A stretch of 50,756 nucleotides of DNA, taken from assembly GCA_025359685.1 (NCBI GenBank), contig JANYEY010000094.1, positions 1 to 50,756 on the forward strand, given 5' to 3'. Under the pieces are notes generated by a model, which had not been told where the DNA came from, made no database searches, and was given only the letters and a program-made list of their open reading frames with translations. Source of the DNA: Sphingomonadaceae bacterium (GTDB taxonomy: Bacteria; Pseudomonadota; Alphaproteobacteria; Sphingomonadales; Sphingomonadaceae). Positions 7,011 to 16,512 of the stretch are shown here, one piece after another (position 1 is the stretch's first letter; every line of letters starts with the position of its first letter). A program made the translations under genes and the position numbers.

Positions 7011-8827
7011 TTGGTTTCCTCTTCAAACAGCCCGGCCAGCTGCTCGATCATCGTGCCGCCCAGTTGCTCCACGTCCATGATCGTCACGGCGCGGCGGTAG
7101 TAGCGGGTGACGTCGTGGCCGATGCCTATGGCGACCAGTTGCGCCGGGCTCTGCCGTTCGATCCAGTCGATGACCTTGCGCAGGTGCAGTTCGAGGTAGC
7201 CAGCGTTGTTCACGCTCAGCGTCGAATCGTCGACCGGGGCGCCGTCGGAGATGACCATCAGCACGCGGCGGTCCTCGGTGCGGGCGAGCAGGCGGCTGTG
7301 CGCCCAGAGCAGCGCCTCACCGTCGATGTTTTCTTTGAGCAGCCCCTCGCGCATCATCAGGCCCAGGTTCTTGCGGGCGTGGCGATAAGGCTGGTCGGCT
7401 TTCTTGTAGACGATATGGCGCAAGTCGTTGAGGCGGCCTGGTTGCGCGGGTTTGCCGCCGCCGAGCCATGCCTCGCGGCTTTGTCCGCCCTTCCACGCGC
7501 GGGTGGTGAAGCCCAAAATCTCGGTCTTGACCCCGCAGCGTTCGAGCGTGCGCGCCATCACGTCAGCGCTGATCGCCGCAATCGAAATCGGCCGCCCGCG
7601 CATCGAACCCGAATTGTCGATCAGCAAGGTGACCACGGTGTCCTTGAACTGGACTTCTCGTTCGATTTTGTAACTCAAGGAATGCCCCGGCGAGATTACC
7701 ACCCGGGCGAGCCGCGCGGCATCGAGCATACCTTCTTCCTGGTCGAAGTCCCAGGAGCGGTTCTGCTGCGCCATCAGCCGCCGCTGGAGCCGGTTGGCGA
7801 GCTTGGTGACGATCCCCTGCAGGCCCTTCAACTGCGCGTCGAGATAGGCGCGCAGCCGGGTCAGCTCTTCTTCGTCGCACAGCTCATTCGCGGCGACGAC
7901 TTCGTCGAAGGCCTCGGTATAGGCCTTGTAATCAAACTTCGATGGCAGCTCGGTCCACGGGCGGTTGGGGCGCACGGGCAGCATGCCTTCCTCGCCCTCG
8001 TCGCCTTCCTCGGCGTCGGCGTTTTCATCGTCGACTTCGCGCTCGGCCTCCGAATCGCCTTCCTCGTCGCCTTCGCTGGGTTCGGCAGCGACTTCGCTGG
8101 GGGACTGGTCTTCTGACGATTCGCTGTCGTCGGCGTTCTCGTCGTCCTGCTCGTCGCCGTCGGTGTCGTCGCCCTCATCAGCCTCCTGGTCGAGCGGGCT
8201 GGCCTGGGTCAGCTCAAGGTGCTGGAGCATGTCGAGCGTGAGCGACTGGAACGCCTTTTGATCATCGAGCATCAGCGCGAGCGCGTCGAAATCGGCGGCG
8301 GCGCGTTCCTCGATCCAGCTGCGCAGCATAGCAACGCCAGCCTCCGCCACTTCGGGCACCGGCTGGCCGGTCAAGTGTTCGCGCAGCAACAGCGACAATG
8401 CGACCGGGACCGGCACTTCATCGGGCCGGGTCGCGCGGGTGATCGGATCGCCGCCGATCCGCACAGAATTGGCCGCATCGAGATTGTCCCGCATGCCCGC
8501 GTAGGCTTTGGAGCCGAGCGCTTCGAACCGGACCTGCTCAACCGCATCATAGGCCGCGCGCGCGGTCGGCTCGGACGGGCCGTGGCGGGCGTGAAGCGCC
8601 TCACGGTGGTGGCGCAGCTTGAGCGCCATCGAATCGGCAAATCCGCGCGCCTCCATCGCCTGTTCGCGCGGCAAGTTGCGGCCCGGCATCGGCACGCGCA
8701 GGTTCTTGCCGTTGGCAATTGGCGCGTCAGCGGTCCAGGCGATTTCCAGCTCAGGCTCACGCGCCACGGCGCGCGCAGTGCCGGTCAGCACGGACTTGAA
8801 GCGATCGAGAGGGGTTTCGTCGGACAT
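7007..8827 (-). CDS. cobT: Aerobic cobaltochelatase subunit CobT
   Basis: The 606-residue protein has a helical N-terminal half, an extremely acidic linker at about 213-281, and a C-terminal von Willebrand A domain with the MIDAS motif DNSGS (404-408). This is the layout of CobT, the partner of the AAA+ subunit CobS and the large subunit CobN in ATP-dependent cobalt insertion into hydrogenobyrinic acid a,c-diamide during aerobic B12 synthesis. Neither cobS nor cobN is in the window. The small overlap with the nitroreductase start suggests co-transcription. Confidence 0.96.
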   Translation of the reverse strand: MSDETPLDRFKSVLTGTARAVAREPELEIAWTADAPIANGKNLRVPMPGRNLPREQAMEARGFADSMALKLRHHREALHARHGPSEPTARAAYDAVEQVRFEALGSKAYAGMRDNLDAANSVRIGGDPITRATRPDEVPVPVALSLLLREHLTGQPVPEVAEAGVAMLRSWIEERAAADFDALALMLDDQKAFQSLTLDMLQHLELTQASPLDQEADEGDDTDGDEQDDENADDSESSEDQSPSEVAAEPSEGDEEGDSEAEREVDDENADAEEGDEGEEGMLPVRPNRPWTELPSKFDYKAYTEAFDEVVAANELCDEEELTRLRAYLDAQLKGLQGIVTKLANRLQRRLMAQQNRSWDFDQEEGMLDAARLARVVISPGHSLSYKIEREVQFKDTVVTLLIDNSGSMRGRPISIAAISADVMARTLERCGVKTEILGFTTRAWKGGQSREAWLGGGKPAQPGRLNDLRHIVYKKADQPYRHARKNLGLMMREGLLKENIDGEALLWAHSRLLARTEDRRVLMVISDGAPVDDSTLSVNNAGYLELHLRKVIDWIERQSPAQLVAIGIGHDVTRYYRRAVTIMDVEQLGGTMIEQLAGLFEEETK

Positions 8828-8866
8828 GCGCGCCCGCTTTCGCGGGGATGCCGCCCTAATTCAACC

Positions 8867-9517
8867 TTAAATCGTCTGCCCGGTCTTGGCCCAGTCCGCC
8901 AGGAAGCCTTCGATGCCCTTGTCGGTCAGCACATGCTTGATCAGACCCTTGATTACCGCGGGCGGCGCGGTCATCACGTCGGCTCCGATCTTGGCGGCCT
9001 GCAGCACGTGGATCCCGTGGCGGACGCTGGCGACAAGGATTTCGGTGCGGAAATCGTAATTGTCATAGATCAGGCGGATATCGCCGATCAATTCCATGCC
9101 ATCAAAGCCATTGTCATCGTGACGGCCGACGAAGGGCGAGACGAAAGTCGCCCCGGCCTTGGCCGCAAGCAGCGCCTGGTTGGCCGAGAAGCACAGCGTC
9201 ACGTTGACCATCGAGCCATCGCCGGTGAGCGCCTTGCAAGTCTTCAGCCCGTCGAGCGTCATCGGCACCTTGATGCAGACGTTGTCGGCAATCTTGCGCA
9301 GGATCGCGGCCTCGCGCATCATCCCATCATAATCGAGCGCGACCACTTCGGCGCTGACCGGGCCAGAGACGATCCCACAAATTTCCTTGGTCACTTCCTT
9401 GAAATCGCGCCCCGACTTGGCAATCAGCGAGGGATTGGTGGTGACGCCATCGAGCAGGCCGGTGGCGGCCAGGTCCTTGATGTCGGCAATCTCGGCGGTG
9501 TCGGCGAAAAACTTCAC
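8867..9517 (-). CDS. Transaldolase / fructose-6-phosphate aldolase-like protein
   Basis: This 216-residue short transaldolase (TalC/Fsa subfamily) belongs to the class I aldolases. The Schiff-base lysine is Lys83 in CIKVPMT, and the family signatures FADTAEI (Asp6) and GVTTNPSL (Asn28) are at the N-terminus. Enzymes of this size act as transaldolases in the pentose phosphate pathway or as fructose-6-phosphate aldolases, and the sequence alone does not separate them. The start is GTG at 9517. It lies between cobT and a lipoprotein gene, all on the minus strand. Confidence 0.93.
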   Translation of the reverse strand: MKFFADTAEIADIKDLAATGLLDGVTTNPSLIAKSGRDFKEVTKEICGIVSGPVSAEVVALDYDGMMREAAILRKIADNVCIKVPMTLDGLKTCKALTGDGSMVNVTLCFSANQALLAAKAGATFVSPFVGRHDDNGFDGMELIGDIRLIYDNYDFRTEILVASVRHGIHVLQAAKIGADVMTAPPAVIKGLIKHVLTDKGIEGFLADWAKTGQTI

Positions 9518-9558
9518 GGGGGTGCGCTCCTCTTTGGCGAGTCTGCCCCCGCTATAGG

Positions 9559-10248
9559 CTATCGCAGAACCTTGAAAACCCCGATCAACAAGGGATCGCG
9601 GGTAGCTTCCGGATTGGCCCGGATCGCGCTTTCCTCATGCCCGATCTGGTACCAGATCGAATTGTCGGCACGGTTGGCAACCGATTGGGCCATCTGGCTT
9701 ATATCGACGCCCGAAAGCGCACGGACCCCTTGGCCCAGCACCGGATCGCTGCTGACGCGCAGGGCATCGGTCAGGCCGGGGATCATCGCGTTGATCAGCG
9801 CCGGGCCCATTGCCCCGCGCAGGAAGGTGGTCGCCGCAGTTGGCCCGCCGCGAACCAGGCCGATTGCATCGGGGACTGAGATGCCGCGCACCGCTTCGTA
9901 AACCACTGGCGCAGCGCGCTCGGCGCCTTTTTCGGCAACGATGTTGAGCTGATGCTGGAGGTTCTGCTTGAAAACGGTTGAAGTCAAAAGGTTTTTCAGC
10001 AGTCCTGTTCCGGAGGCGCTGAACAGGGCGGGCGCTTCGAACCGGGCGATTTCGCTGTCCCAAAAGCCGCCCGGTGCGGTCAGCACCGCGAAAGCAGCCT
10101 GCGAAGACGCTGTCAGCAAGCGGCGGATTGCCTCGACCATACTGAACCCGCCCATCGACTGGCAGCCCGGCAGCAGCAACACGCCCACCGCCGCCGTCCC
10201 GGCCATGAAAGCGCGGCGCGCCATGACGCCATTTTGATTAGTTTGCAT
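9559..10248 (-). CDS. DUF4197 lipoprotein
   Basis: The 229-residue exported protein matches DUF4197 in the segments [34 protein letters not shown] and [12 protein letters not shown]. The N-terminus carries a lipobox LLPGC with Cys29, preceded by [10 protein letters not shown], which resembles a twin-arginine signal, so a Tat-exported lipoprotein is possible. The start at 10248 has AGGGGT upstream; a second Met at 10224 has no ribosome binding site. The function is unknown. It is divergent from priA, and the 64-bp gap must hold both promoters. Confidence 0.85.
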   Translation of the reverse strand: MQTNQNGVMARRAFMAGTAAVGVLLLPGCQSMGGFSMVEAIRRLLTASSQAAFAVLTAPGGFWDSEIARFEAPALFSASGTGLLKNLLTSTVFKQNLQHQLNIVAEKGAERAAPVVYEAVRGISVPDAIGLVRGGPTAATTFLRGAMGPALINAMIPGLTDALRVSSDPVLGQGVRALSGVDISQMAQSVANRADNSIWYQIGHEESAIRANPEATRDPLLIGVFKVLR

Positions 10249-10312
10249 GTGACCCCTGCTCCTCAAATAGCGGCTGTCGCGCGCCCCGGTTTGTCGCCAT
10301 AGAGGCGGGCCG

Positions 10313-12478
10313 ATGAACCGCGTCCGCCTCCTTGTCTTCAATCCGGTGCTGAGCGTCCTCGACTATCGCCTTCCCGATGGCATGGCGACTGAATTCGGCA
10401 GCCTCGTGATCGCCCCCCTCGGACCGCGCCAGGTCCTCGGGATCGTCTGGGAAAAAGAACGGCTGGCCGGGGAAGAGGTTCCCGCTGCGAAGCTGCGGCC
10501 GATCTTCGAAGTGCTGCCGGTTCCCCCGCTCAGTGAAGCGCTGCGCCGACTGATCGAGTGGACCGCAGACTATTACGTCGCGCCGATGAACGCAGTGGCG
10601 CGGATGGCGCTTGGCAGCATGGCGGCGCTGCGCGGCGGCGGCACAACCACCGAATACCGCTTGTCCGGGCACGAGCCCAAGCGGCTTACCCCGCAGCGGC
10701 TGGCGGCAATCGACGCGCTCCACGGCGAACAGGCGAGCGTCCGCGAACTGGCCGAGCTCGCCAGCGTTTCCGAAGGCGTGCTGCGCGGGCTGGTCGGTGC
10801 AGGCGTGCTCGAGCCGGTGGTGGTCGACCTTGATCGCCCATATCCCCGCGCACGCGCCGATCACGACGTGCCCGACCTTTCGCCTGACCAACAAGCCGCA
10901 GCCGATACCTTCGTCAGCGCGGTGAAGGCACAGGAATTCGCCCCGTTCCTGCTCGACGGGGTAACCGGATCGGGCAAGACCGAATGCTATTTCGAGGCGA
11001 TTGCCGAGGCGATCCGGATGGGCCGCCAGGTGCTGGTCCTGCTGCCCGAAATCGCGCTGACCCAGAACTTCCTGCGCCGGTTCGAAAGCCGCTTTGGCGT
11101 GCCCCCGGTGTTGTGGCATTCGAGCCTCAAGGCCAGCGAGCGGCGGCGCGCATGGCGTGCGATCGTCGAGGGCAATGCCCAAGTCGTGGTCGGCGCGCGC
11201 TCGGCCTTGTTCATGCCTTACGCCAAACTTGGGCTGATCGTGATCGACGAGGCACATGAGGTCTCGTTCAAACAGGACGACGGGGTGCGCTACAACGCGC
11301 GCGATGTCGCGGTGATCCGCGCCAAGTTCGAGCACGTGCCGGTGATCCTCGCCAGCGCCACCCCCGCGCTCGAATCGCTGCAGCTGGCCGAGGCCGGCGT
11401 CTATACCAAGGTCGATCTGCCCGCGCGGTTCGGCGGGGCCGAGCTTCCCAAAGTCAGCATCGTCGACTTGCGCGAGGAAGTGCCCGATCGCGGCCGCTGG
11501 CTTGCGCCGCGGCTGGTCGCTGAAATGCGCGAACGGCTTGAACGCGGAGAGCAGTCATTGCTGTTCCTTAACCGCCGCGGCTACGCCCCGCTGACCCTGT
11601 GCCGCCATTGCGGATATCGGTTCCAGTGCCCCAACTGCAGCGCCTGGCTGGTCGAGCACCGGCTATCGCGGCGGCTGGCCTGCCACCACTGCGGCCACCA
11701 AACCGGCACTCCGGAAGAATGCCCCGAGTGCCACACCCCCGATTGCCTGGTCGCCTGCGGCCCGGGGGTGGAGCGCATCGCTGACGAAGTGACCGAACTG
11801 ATGCCCGAGGCGCGCGTGGCCGTGGTCACGTCTGACACGCTCAACAGCCCGGAAAAGATCAGCGCTTTCGTGCAGCAGGCCGAGGAAAAGCTGATCGACG
11901 TGATCGTCGGCACCCAGCTGGTGACCAAAGGCTATCACTTCCCCGACCTCACCCTGGTGGGCGTGGTCGATGCCGATCTGGGCCTCGAAGGCGGCGACTT
12001 GCGTGCGGCCGAGCGGACCTACCAGCAAGTCGCGCAAGTTGGCGGGCGTGCCGGGCGCGGCGACAAGCCGGGCGAAGTGCTGATCCAGACCCGCCATCCC
12101 GAAGCCGCCGTGATCGCCGCGCTCGCTGCCGGGGACCGCGACGCCTTCTACGCCGCCGAAGCCGAAGGCCGCCGCGATGCGGGTGCGCCGCCGTTCGGGC
12201 GCTGGGCCGCGATCATCGTGTCGAGCGAGGACGAAGCCGAGGCGCGTGATGCCGCCCGCGCGATTGGCGGCGTGCGACCGGACCTGCCCGACGTGCTGGT
12301 GCTGGGCCCGGCCCCCGCCCCGCTCTCGCTCTTGCGCGGGCGCTATCGCTACCGCCTGCTGATCAACGCGCGCCGTTCGGCACAAATCCAGGCGATCATC
12401 CGCGAATGGCTGGGGCCGCTGAGCTTCCCGCAAGGCGTGCGGGTTGCGGTGGATATCGATCCCTATTCGTTTGTTTAG
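10313..12478 (+). CDS. priA: Primosomal protein N' (PriA helicase)
   Basis: The 721-residue replication-restart helicase loads the replisome at stalled forks. The N-terminal DNA-binding part is followed by Walker A GVTGSGKT (216-223), DEAH (312-315), an ASATPALES motif, eight zinc-binding cysteines (430, 433, 439, 442, 457, 460, 470, 473) and helicase motifs VTKGYHFPDLT and QVGGRAGRGDKPG. All key residues are present and the length is normal. It converges with the CPBP gene, with a four-base overlap of stop codons. Confidence 0.98.
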   Translation: MNRVRLLVFNPVLSVLDYRLPDGMATEFGSLVIAPLGPRQVLGIVWEKERLAGEEVPAAKLRPIFEVLPVPPLSEALRRLIEWTADYYVAPMNAVARMALGSMAALRGGGTTTEYRLSGHEPKRLTPQRLAAIDALHGEQASVRELAELASVSEGVLRGLVGAGVLEPVVVDLDRPYPRARADHDVPDLSPDQQAAADTFVSAVKAQEFAPFLLDGVTGSGKTECYFEAIAEAIRMGRQVLVLLPEIALTQNFLRRFESRFGVPPVLWHSSLKASERRRAWRAIVEGNAQVVVGARSALFMPYAKLGLIVIDEAHEVSFKQDDGVRYNARDVAVIRAKFEHVPVILASATPALESLQLAEAGVYTKVDLPARFGGAELPKVSIVDLREEVPDRGRWLAPRLVAEMRERLERGEQSLLFLNRRGYAPLTLCRHCGYRFQCPNCSAWLVEHRLSRRLACHHCGHQTGTPEECPECHTPDCLVACGPGVERIADEVTELMPEARVAVVTSDTLNSPEKISAFVQQAEEKLIDVIVGTQLVTKGYHFPDLTLVGVVDADLGLEGGDLRAAERTYQQVAQVGGRAGRGDKPGEVLIQTRHPEAAVIAALAAGDRDAFYAAEAEGRRDAGAPPFGRWAAIIVSSEDEAEARDAARAIGGVRPDLPDVLVLGPAPAPLSLLRGRYRYRLLINARRSAQIQAIIREWLGPLSFPQGVRVAVDIDPYSFV

Positions 12479-13407
12479 ACCCAAGTCCGTTCGTCATGAG
12501 CTTGTCGAAGGACCGCTTTCCACATCGGCGGCCTGATTTCGCCGCGCTGCGCCGCCCGAACCAGCAACAAGACGCCGGCCCCGGTCGCGACCAACATCGC
12601 CACCACGCTGGCTTCAAGCCCGAAGTCGCCGCCGGTCAGCCAATCCGGACCGACCCGCCGGGTGATGAGCAAGCCGAGCGGCGGTTCTCCGCCCGACACT
12701 GGAACAGAAAAGACCCAGCCTTGGGTGAAGTTCCATGCCGCATGGATGCCCATCGCGAGCCACAACCGGCGGGTAACGAGGTAGGCCGCGCCGAGCAGGA
12801 TGCCTGCCTCCATCGCGATCGCAAAGGCGGCAAACAGGCTCGCGCCGGGGTTGGTCAGATGGGCCGCGCCGAACAGTAACGAGGTCAGCGCCAGTGCCGC
12901 CCAGGTGCCGAGCATGGCTTCAAGGTGGCGCAGCAGGGTGCCTCGAAACAGGATTTCCTCGAAGGTGCCGCTGGTCACCCCCATCGCCAGCATCGCCCAC
13001 AAGGCGCCTTGCCCGCGCAGCCCCAGCACCTCAAACCCGCCGAGCAGCGCGACGATCCCGGTCATCCCGCTGAACAGAAGGAAGCCGAAGAACAGGCCAA
13101 GTCCGAGTTCCTGCCCGGCACCCGGCAGCGCAAGTTCGCGGTCCGGGCGGCGTTCGAGCCAATGCTGCAGCGCCTTCCAGGTGAGCACCAGCAAAACCGC
13201 CAAAACCACTCCGCCTGCTGCATAGGCAGCGCCATCCCCCTTGGCGATCAACCTGTGCGCAAGCTGCGTATAGCCGACGGCGACAACCGCGATCACCACG
13301 AATTCGATCACGAGGAGGCTAAGCGGAAAGGAGACGATCCGCCGGATCAGGCCCGGCTTGGCTTCGGGGGCAGTTGACGCCGGCAGCTGGTGTGTTACTT
13401 CATCCAT
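12475..13407 (-). CDS. CPBP family intramembrane metalloprotease
   Basis: The 310-residue protein has about seven membrane segments and the three Abi/CPBP motifs: EEILFR (Glu150, Glu151, Arg155), FGAAH (His183) and HAAWN (His222, Asn226). Family members are relatives of the CAAX prenyl protease Rce1 and glutamic intramembrane proteases, with roles in peptide processing or self-immunity. The last 12-14 residues (VLRQAHDERTWV) are encoded by a dispersed repeat rather than by conserved protein sequence (12487-12513). The start ATG at 13407 is the first in the frame. The substrate is unknown. Confidence 0.9.
   Translation of the reverse strand: MDEVTHQLPASTAPEAKPGLIRRIVSFPLSLLVIEFVVIAVVAVGYTQLAHRLIAKGDGAAYAAGGVVLAVLLVLTWKALQHWLERRPDRELALPGAGQELGLGLFFGFLLFSGMTGIVALLGGFEVLGLRGQGALWAMLAMGVTSGTFEEILFRGTLLRHLEAMLGTWAALALTSLLFGAAHLTNPGASLFAAFAIAMEAGILLGAAYLVTRRLWLAMGIHAAWNFTQGWVFSVPVSGGEPPLGLLITRRVGPDWLTGGDFGLEASVVAMLVATGAGVLLLVRAAQRGEIRPPMWKAVLRQAHDERTWV
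12487..12513. repeat. Short dispersed repeat forming the 3' end of the CPBP gene
   Basis: The segment reads CCGTTCGTCATGAGCTTG followed by TCGAAGGAC. Repeats of this kind (a CCGTTCG...TCGAAGGAC type element) are scattered through many sphingomonad and other alphaproteobacterial genomes, mainly between genes. Here it occupies the gap between two convergent genes and supplies coding sequence to the CPBP protease. Recognition is from memory of the family, and only one copy is visible in this window. Confidence 0.6.
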
Positions 13408-13454
13408 ACACCTTCATTGCGCAGTCCGGCGCGGCTGGCAACCTGAATTCTCAG

Positions 13455-14222
13455 TCAGCTCGCCGCGTAAGGCACGATCTCACCGGCAAACACCGCCTTG
13501 GCCTGGCCTTCGAGCCAGTTCATCGCTGCCGCCCACGGGCCGTGCCCATAGCTGATCCGCGCCACGCCCAGCGCTGCCAGTTCGGCGCGGGTGCCGCGGC
13601 CCGGACCCCAGAGGATGTTCACCGGCAAGGGCGAAGCGGCGCAGATCGCCCTGATTGTGGGATGATCGCCCAGGAACGGGACGAACAGTCCGCCCGCACC
13701 CGCTTTCGCATAGGCCTCGGCCCGGCTCAGCACCGCATCGATCAAGTGTTGCCCGTAGTTTTCCGGCTTGAGTCCGCGATAAACATCGCACCGCGCGTTG
13801 ACGAACAGTCCGCTGCCAGCCGCCGCTGCGAATCGCTCGGCAGCTTCTGCGACTGGCAAAAGCGCGGTTTCGCCGGGCATCCGGTCTTCCATGTTGATGC
13901 CTGCCGCGCCCGCGGCAACGGCGAGCGCGGCAGACTTGCCCACTCCCTCAGCCGTCGCGCCGTAACCCGATTCCATGTCAAAAGTGATCGGGAGATCGAC
14001 CGATTTGACGACGCTCTCCACTACATCTAGCGCGCGCTGCAGCGGAAAGCCCTCGCCATCAGCGAAGCCCTGCGATTCGGCGACCCCGAAGCTGCCGGTG
14101 GCGATCGCCTTGGCCCCGGCCCGGGCGACTGCTTTGGCGCTGCCCGCGTCCCAGATGTTGAACAGGACCAGCGGATCGCCGGGAACATGGAGCGCCTTGA
14201 ACGCAGCAATACGGTCGGTCAT
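13455..14222 (-). CDS. Isocitrate lyase/PEP mutase superfamily protein
   Basis: This 255-residue TIM-barrel protein belongs to the group of PEP mutase-like and methylisocitrate lyase-like enzymes. Characteristic stretches are NIWDAGSAKAVARAGAKAIATGS near the N-terminus, DMESGYG (Mg2+ and substrate site) and INMEDRMPG. The cysteine-containing KKCGH loop of true isocitrate lyase is not seen, so a lyase or carboxyphosphonate-type reaction is uncertain; some relatives decarboxylate oxaloacetate. The ATG at 14222 overlaps the ada stop (ATGA), so it is probably translated with ada. The substrate is not known. Confidence 0.85.
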   Translation of the reverse strand: MTDRIAAFKALHVPGDPLVLFNIWDAGSAKAVARAGAKAIATGSFGVAESQGFADGEGFPLQRALDVVESVVKSVDLPITFDMESGYGATAEGVGKSAALAVAAGAAGINMEDRMPGETALLPVAEAAERFAAAAGSGLFVNARCDVYRGLKPENYGQHLIDAVLSRAEAYAKAGAGGLFVPFLGDHPTIRAICAASPLPVNILWGPGRGTRAELAALGVARISYGHGPWAAAMNWLEGQAKAVFAGEIVPYAAS

Positions 14223-15241
14223 TTTGCTTCCTTTTCGAGCAGCTTGCGCTTGATATCCAGACCCCAGGCGTATCCGCCCAGCCCGCCGCCGGTGCGGATC
14301 ACGCGGTGGCACGGGATCAGCACCGAGACGTGGTTTGCGCCATTGGCCGATCCTGCCGCGCGCACCGCCTTGGGTTTGCCGACCGCCGCGGCGAGCTCGG
14401 CATAGGTCCGCGTCTCACCCTTGGGAATGCGCCGCAGTTCGCGCCACACCGCTTCCTGGAAGGCGGTGCCTTTGACGTCGATCGGGATATGCGCGAAATC
14501 GCCAGGCGCTTCGACCGCATCGATCACCTGGGCCAGCAGCGCAGAGAAATCTGCGCGCCCCTCGACCAGCTCGGCCATTGGAAAACGTGCCTCCAACGCT
14601 TCACGTCCTTCGTTGAACGACAGGCGGCAGACCCCCTTGTCGGTTGCGGCGACAAGCATCATGCCGAGCGATGTTTCAACCGAGGCCCAATTGATGGTCA
14701 CCCCTTTGCCGCCCGCAGCCCACGCCGAAGGTGCCATGCCCAGTCTCCCCTGATTTGCTTCATAAAACCGCGACGGGCCCGAATAGCCTGCGGCATAGAT
14801 TGCATCGGTCACGCTGCCCTCGGCGCTCAGCGCCTGCGCCGCCCGCTCAGCCATCAAGGCGCGGCCATAGGCCGACGGCGAAAGCCCGGTGGCGCGGGTG
14901 AACACCCGCTGGAAGTGTGCGGGCGAATAACCGGTCTCCTCGGCCAATGCCGCCAGCGCGAGTGGCTGCTCAGCCGCTTTGATTGCCGCAATCGCGCTCA
15001 ATACCGCGCGCTCGTCGCGGCTGACATCGTCGGGCGAACAGCGCAGGCAGGCGCGCAGGCCTGCAGCGCGCGCTGCCGCGCCATTGGCAAAGAACCTTAC
15101 GTTCTCACGCTTGGGATGCCGCGCCGGACAGCTCGGACGGCAGTAGATCCCGGTTGAAAGCACGCCCGAAACAAACCGGCCATCGAATGACCTGTCGCGC
15201 GCCAGTGCCGCGGTCCAGCATTCGTTATCGGCCAGCATCAC
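14219..15241 (-). CDS. ada: Ada: methylated-DNA repair protein and transcription activator
   Basis: The 340-residue protein has three modules. The N-terminal zinc domain carries Cys34, Cys38, Cys65 and Cys68, of which Cys34 is the phosphotriester methyl acceptor. An AraC-type HTH follows at about 85-175 (AALAEETGYSPAHFQRVFTR). The C-terminal O6-methylguanine methyltransferase domain has the active site IPCHRV (Cys311). Family knowledge: methylation of the N-domain turns Ada into an activator of its own and other repair genes. The start is GTG at 15241 overlapping the DUF1203 stop (GTGA), with an ATG one codon later. Confidence 0.95.
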   Translation of the reverse strand: MMLADNECWTAALARDRSFDGRFVSGVLSTGIYCRPSCPARHPKRENVRFFANGAAARAAGLRACLRCSPDDVSRDERAVLSAIAAIKAAEQPLALAALAEETGYSPAHFQRVFTRATGLSPSAYGRALMAERAAQALSAEGSVTDAIYAAGYSGPSRFYEANQGRLGMAPSAWAAGGKGVTINWASVETSLGMMLVAATDKGVCRLSFNEGREALEARFPMAELVEGRADFSALLAQVIDAVEAPGDFAHIPIDVKGTAFQEAVWRELRRIPKGETRTYAELAAAVGKPKAVRAAGSANGANHVSVLIPCHRVIRTGGGLGGYAWGLDIKRKLLEKEAK

Positions 15242-15714
15242 GCCTGCTCCTCAAACCGGTCGATCCGCGCCGAAAAGCATCCGTGCGCGGCGTTGTGGGC
15301 ATGGATATAGGCGATTACCGGATTGGCGAACAGGTCGCGAATTTTCGCGTCGGCCTCACCGGGCAAAGCCAGTCGCGCATCGCGCAGCATACCCTCGCCA
15401 TCGAACCCGCGCAGCCCGAGCGGGCGTCCTTCGAATACCGGCGGCGCGGTGTCGACGAAGTTCCGAGCTGCCACGTCGCGGCGCACATATATCGCATAGC
15501 TGCTGCGGTACGGCGTATCGACATCATGGCTGGTGTGCTGGAGCAAGATCAGTTCGTCCCCTTCCGCAGCGTCTTCAAGACTGACCCGGCAGGGAAAGCC
15601 GCTGCTGGCATTGGCGACCACCCGCCTTGCGCTGCGGGCAGTAAGTTCGTCATCGCCCAACTTGAACAAGGGGGCGAAATTCTGCGGATCGAGCCCGCTA
15701 ATCTGGTAGGTCAT
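15238..15714 (-). CDS. DUF1203 protein
   Basis: The 158-residue protein is of the DUF1203 family, judged by the segments ARRVVANASSGFPCRVSLEDA, GDELILLQHTSH, TPYRSSYAIYVRR and IAYIHAHNAAHGCF. The family has no known function. The protein is soluble, with several conserved Cys and His that could bind a metal. The start at 15714 gives the MTYQISGL N-terminus that fits the family; the longer frame to 15789 adds only low-complexity sequence. It is coupled to ada by a four-base overlap, so it is likely made under the same control, possibly in response to alkylation. Confidence 0.8.
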   Translation of the reverse strand: MTYQISGLDPQNFAPLFKLGDDELTARSARRVVANASSGFPCRVSLEDAAEGDELILLQHTSHDVDTPYRSSYAIYVRRDVAARNFVDTAPPVFEGRPLGLRGFDGEGMLRDARLALPGEADAKIRDLFANPVIAYIHAHNAAHGCFSARIDRFEEQA

Positions 15715-15785
15715 GGCAGGTCCTCTGGATTTGCGATGCCTCTGCCTAGCCCTGCCCGAAGGTGCTTGCGTCCCGCACCTTGCGG

Positions 15786-16511
15786 TCAAAGCAATTCGAG
15801 CAATCGCAGTGCCAAGGTCCAGGCATCGCCCGGCCAGCGCGCCGAGAGGTAGTTGCCGTCCTGCACCACGAACCCGGCTTTGGGGCTTTTCGATCCCGAA
15901 TAGCGCGGGAGCAGCGGGCCGCGTTCGAACTTTCCGCCGGGCGTAATCCGCTGGCGCACTTCGTCCTCCACGCTGATCGGATAGGTGCGGTAATGGCTCG
16001 GCAGGGCCGAGTTGGTCAGCCGCACCGCAATCTCTTCCTGGATGTGGGTGAGCGCGGTGGTGCGCCGCCCTTTGAGCACACCTGCGCGGGCCAGCGGCAA
16101 AACTCCATGGCAGATCGCGCTGACCGGCTGGTTCGCGGCGAAAGCCTCGCGTGCCAGTCGCTGCACTTCCCCGCTTTCACAGTAAGGCTTCATCCCCGGA
16201 GCATGGCCACCGGGGAAATGCAGCGCGGCGAAGTCTTGTGCCCGCACGCTCGCCCAGGTCTGCGGCTGCTTATAGTGCGTCGCGGCGATCATCGCGGCAT
16301 AGGCCGCCTCGCCCTCAAGCCGGCAGCGCAGCGATCCGGCGAGTAGTGGCAGCCCCTCGCCTGTCAGGGTGACCGGATCGCAGGTTGCGGGCTTGCCGGT
16401 GTCGGTGACAAAGCACACGTCATGCCCGGCCTCGCTCCACACTCGCCACGGCAGGGCGACTTCGGTGGGATCGAAATCGGTCTGCGGCAGGACAATCAGA
16501 ATTTTGGCCAA
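15786..16511 (-). CDS. DJ-1/PfpI-type glutamine amidotransferase-like protein
   Basis: The 241-residue protein has the type 1 amidotransferase fold with nucleophile Cys134 and His135 in SAICHGVL, and the upstream HFPGGHAP loop. It resembles Hsp31/GATase-like hydrolases, which act on glyoxals or as deglycases and chaperones; true amidotransferase activity is unlikely. The start is a TTG at 16511, giving MAKILIVLPQ, one base after the stop of the dienelactone hydrolase, so the genes are co-transcribed. Confidence 0.88.
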   Translation of the reverse strand: MAKILIVLPQTDFDPTEVALPWRVWSEAGHDVCFVTDTGKPATCDPVTLTGEGLPLLAGSLRCRLEGEAAYAAMIAATHYKQPQTWASVRAQDFAALHFPGGHAPGMKPYCESGEVQRLAREAFAANQPVSAICHGVLPLARAGVLKGRRTTALTHIQEEIAVRLTNSALPSHYRTYPISVEDEVRQRITPGGKFERGPLLPRYSGSKSPKAGFVVQDGNYLSARWPGDAWTLALRLLELL

Positions 16512-16512
16512 G

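Noticed and set aside
8219..9901. 560-codon open frame on the plus strand across cobT and the transaldolase-like gene
   Set aside because: It is antisense to two well-supported genes and runs across their boundary. The translation is rich in Arg and His, as expected of a GC-rich shadow frame.
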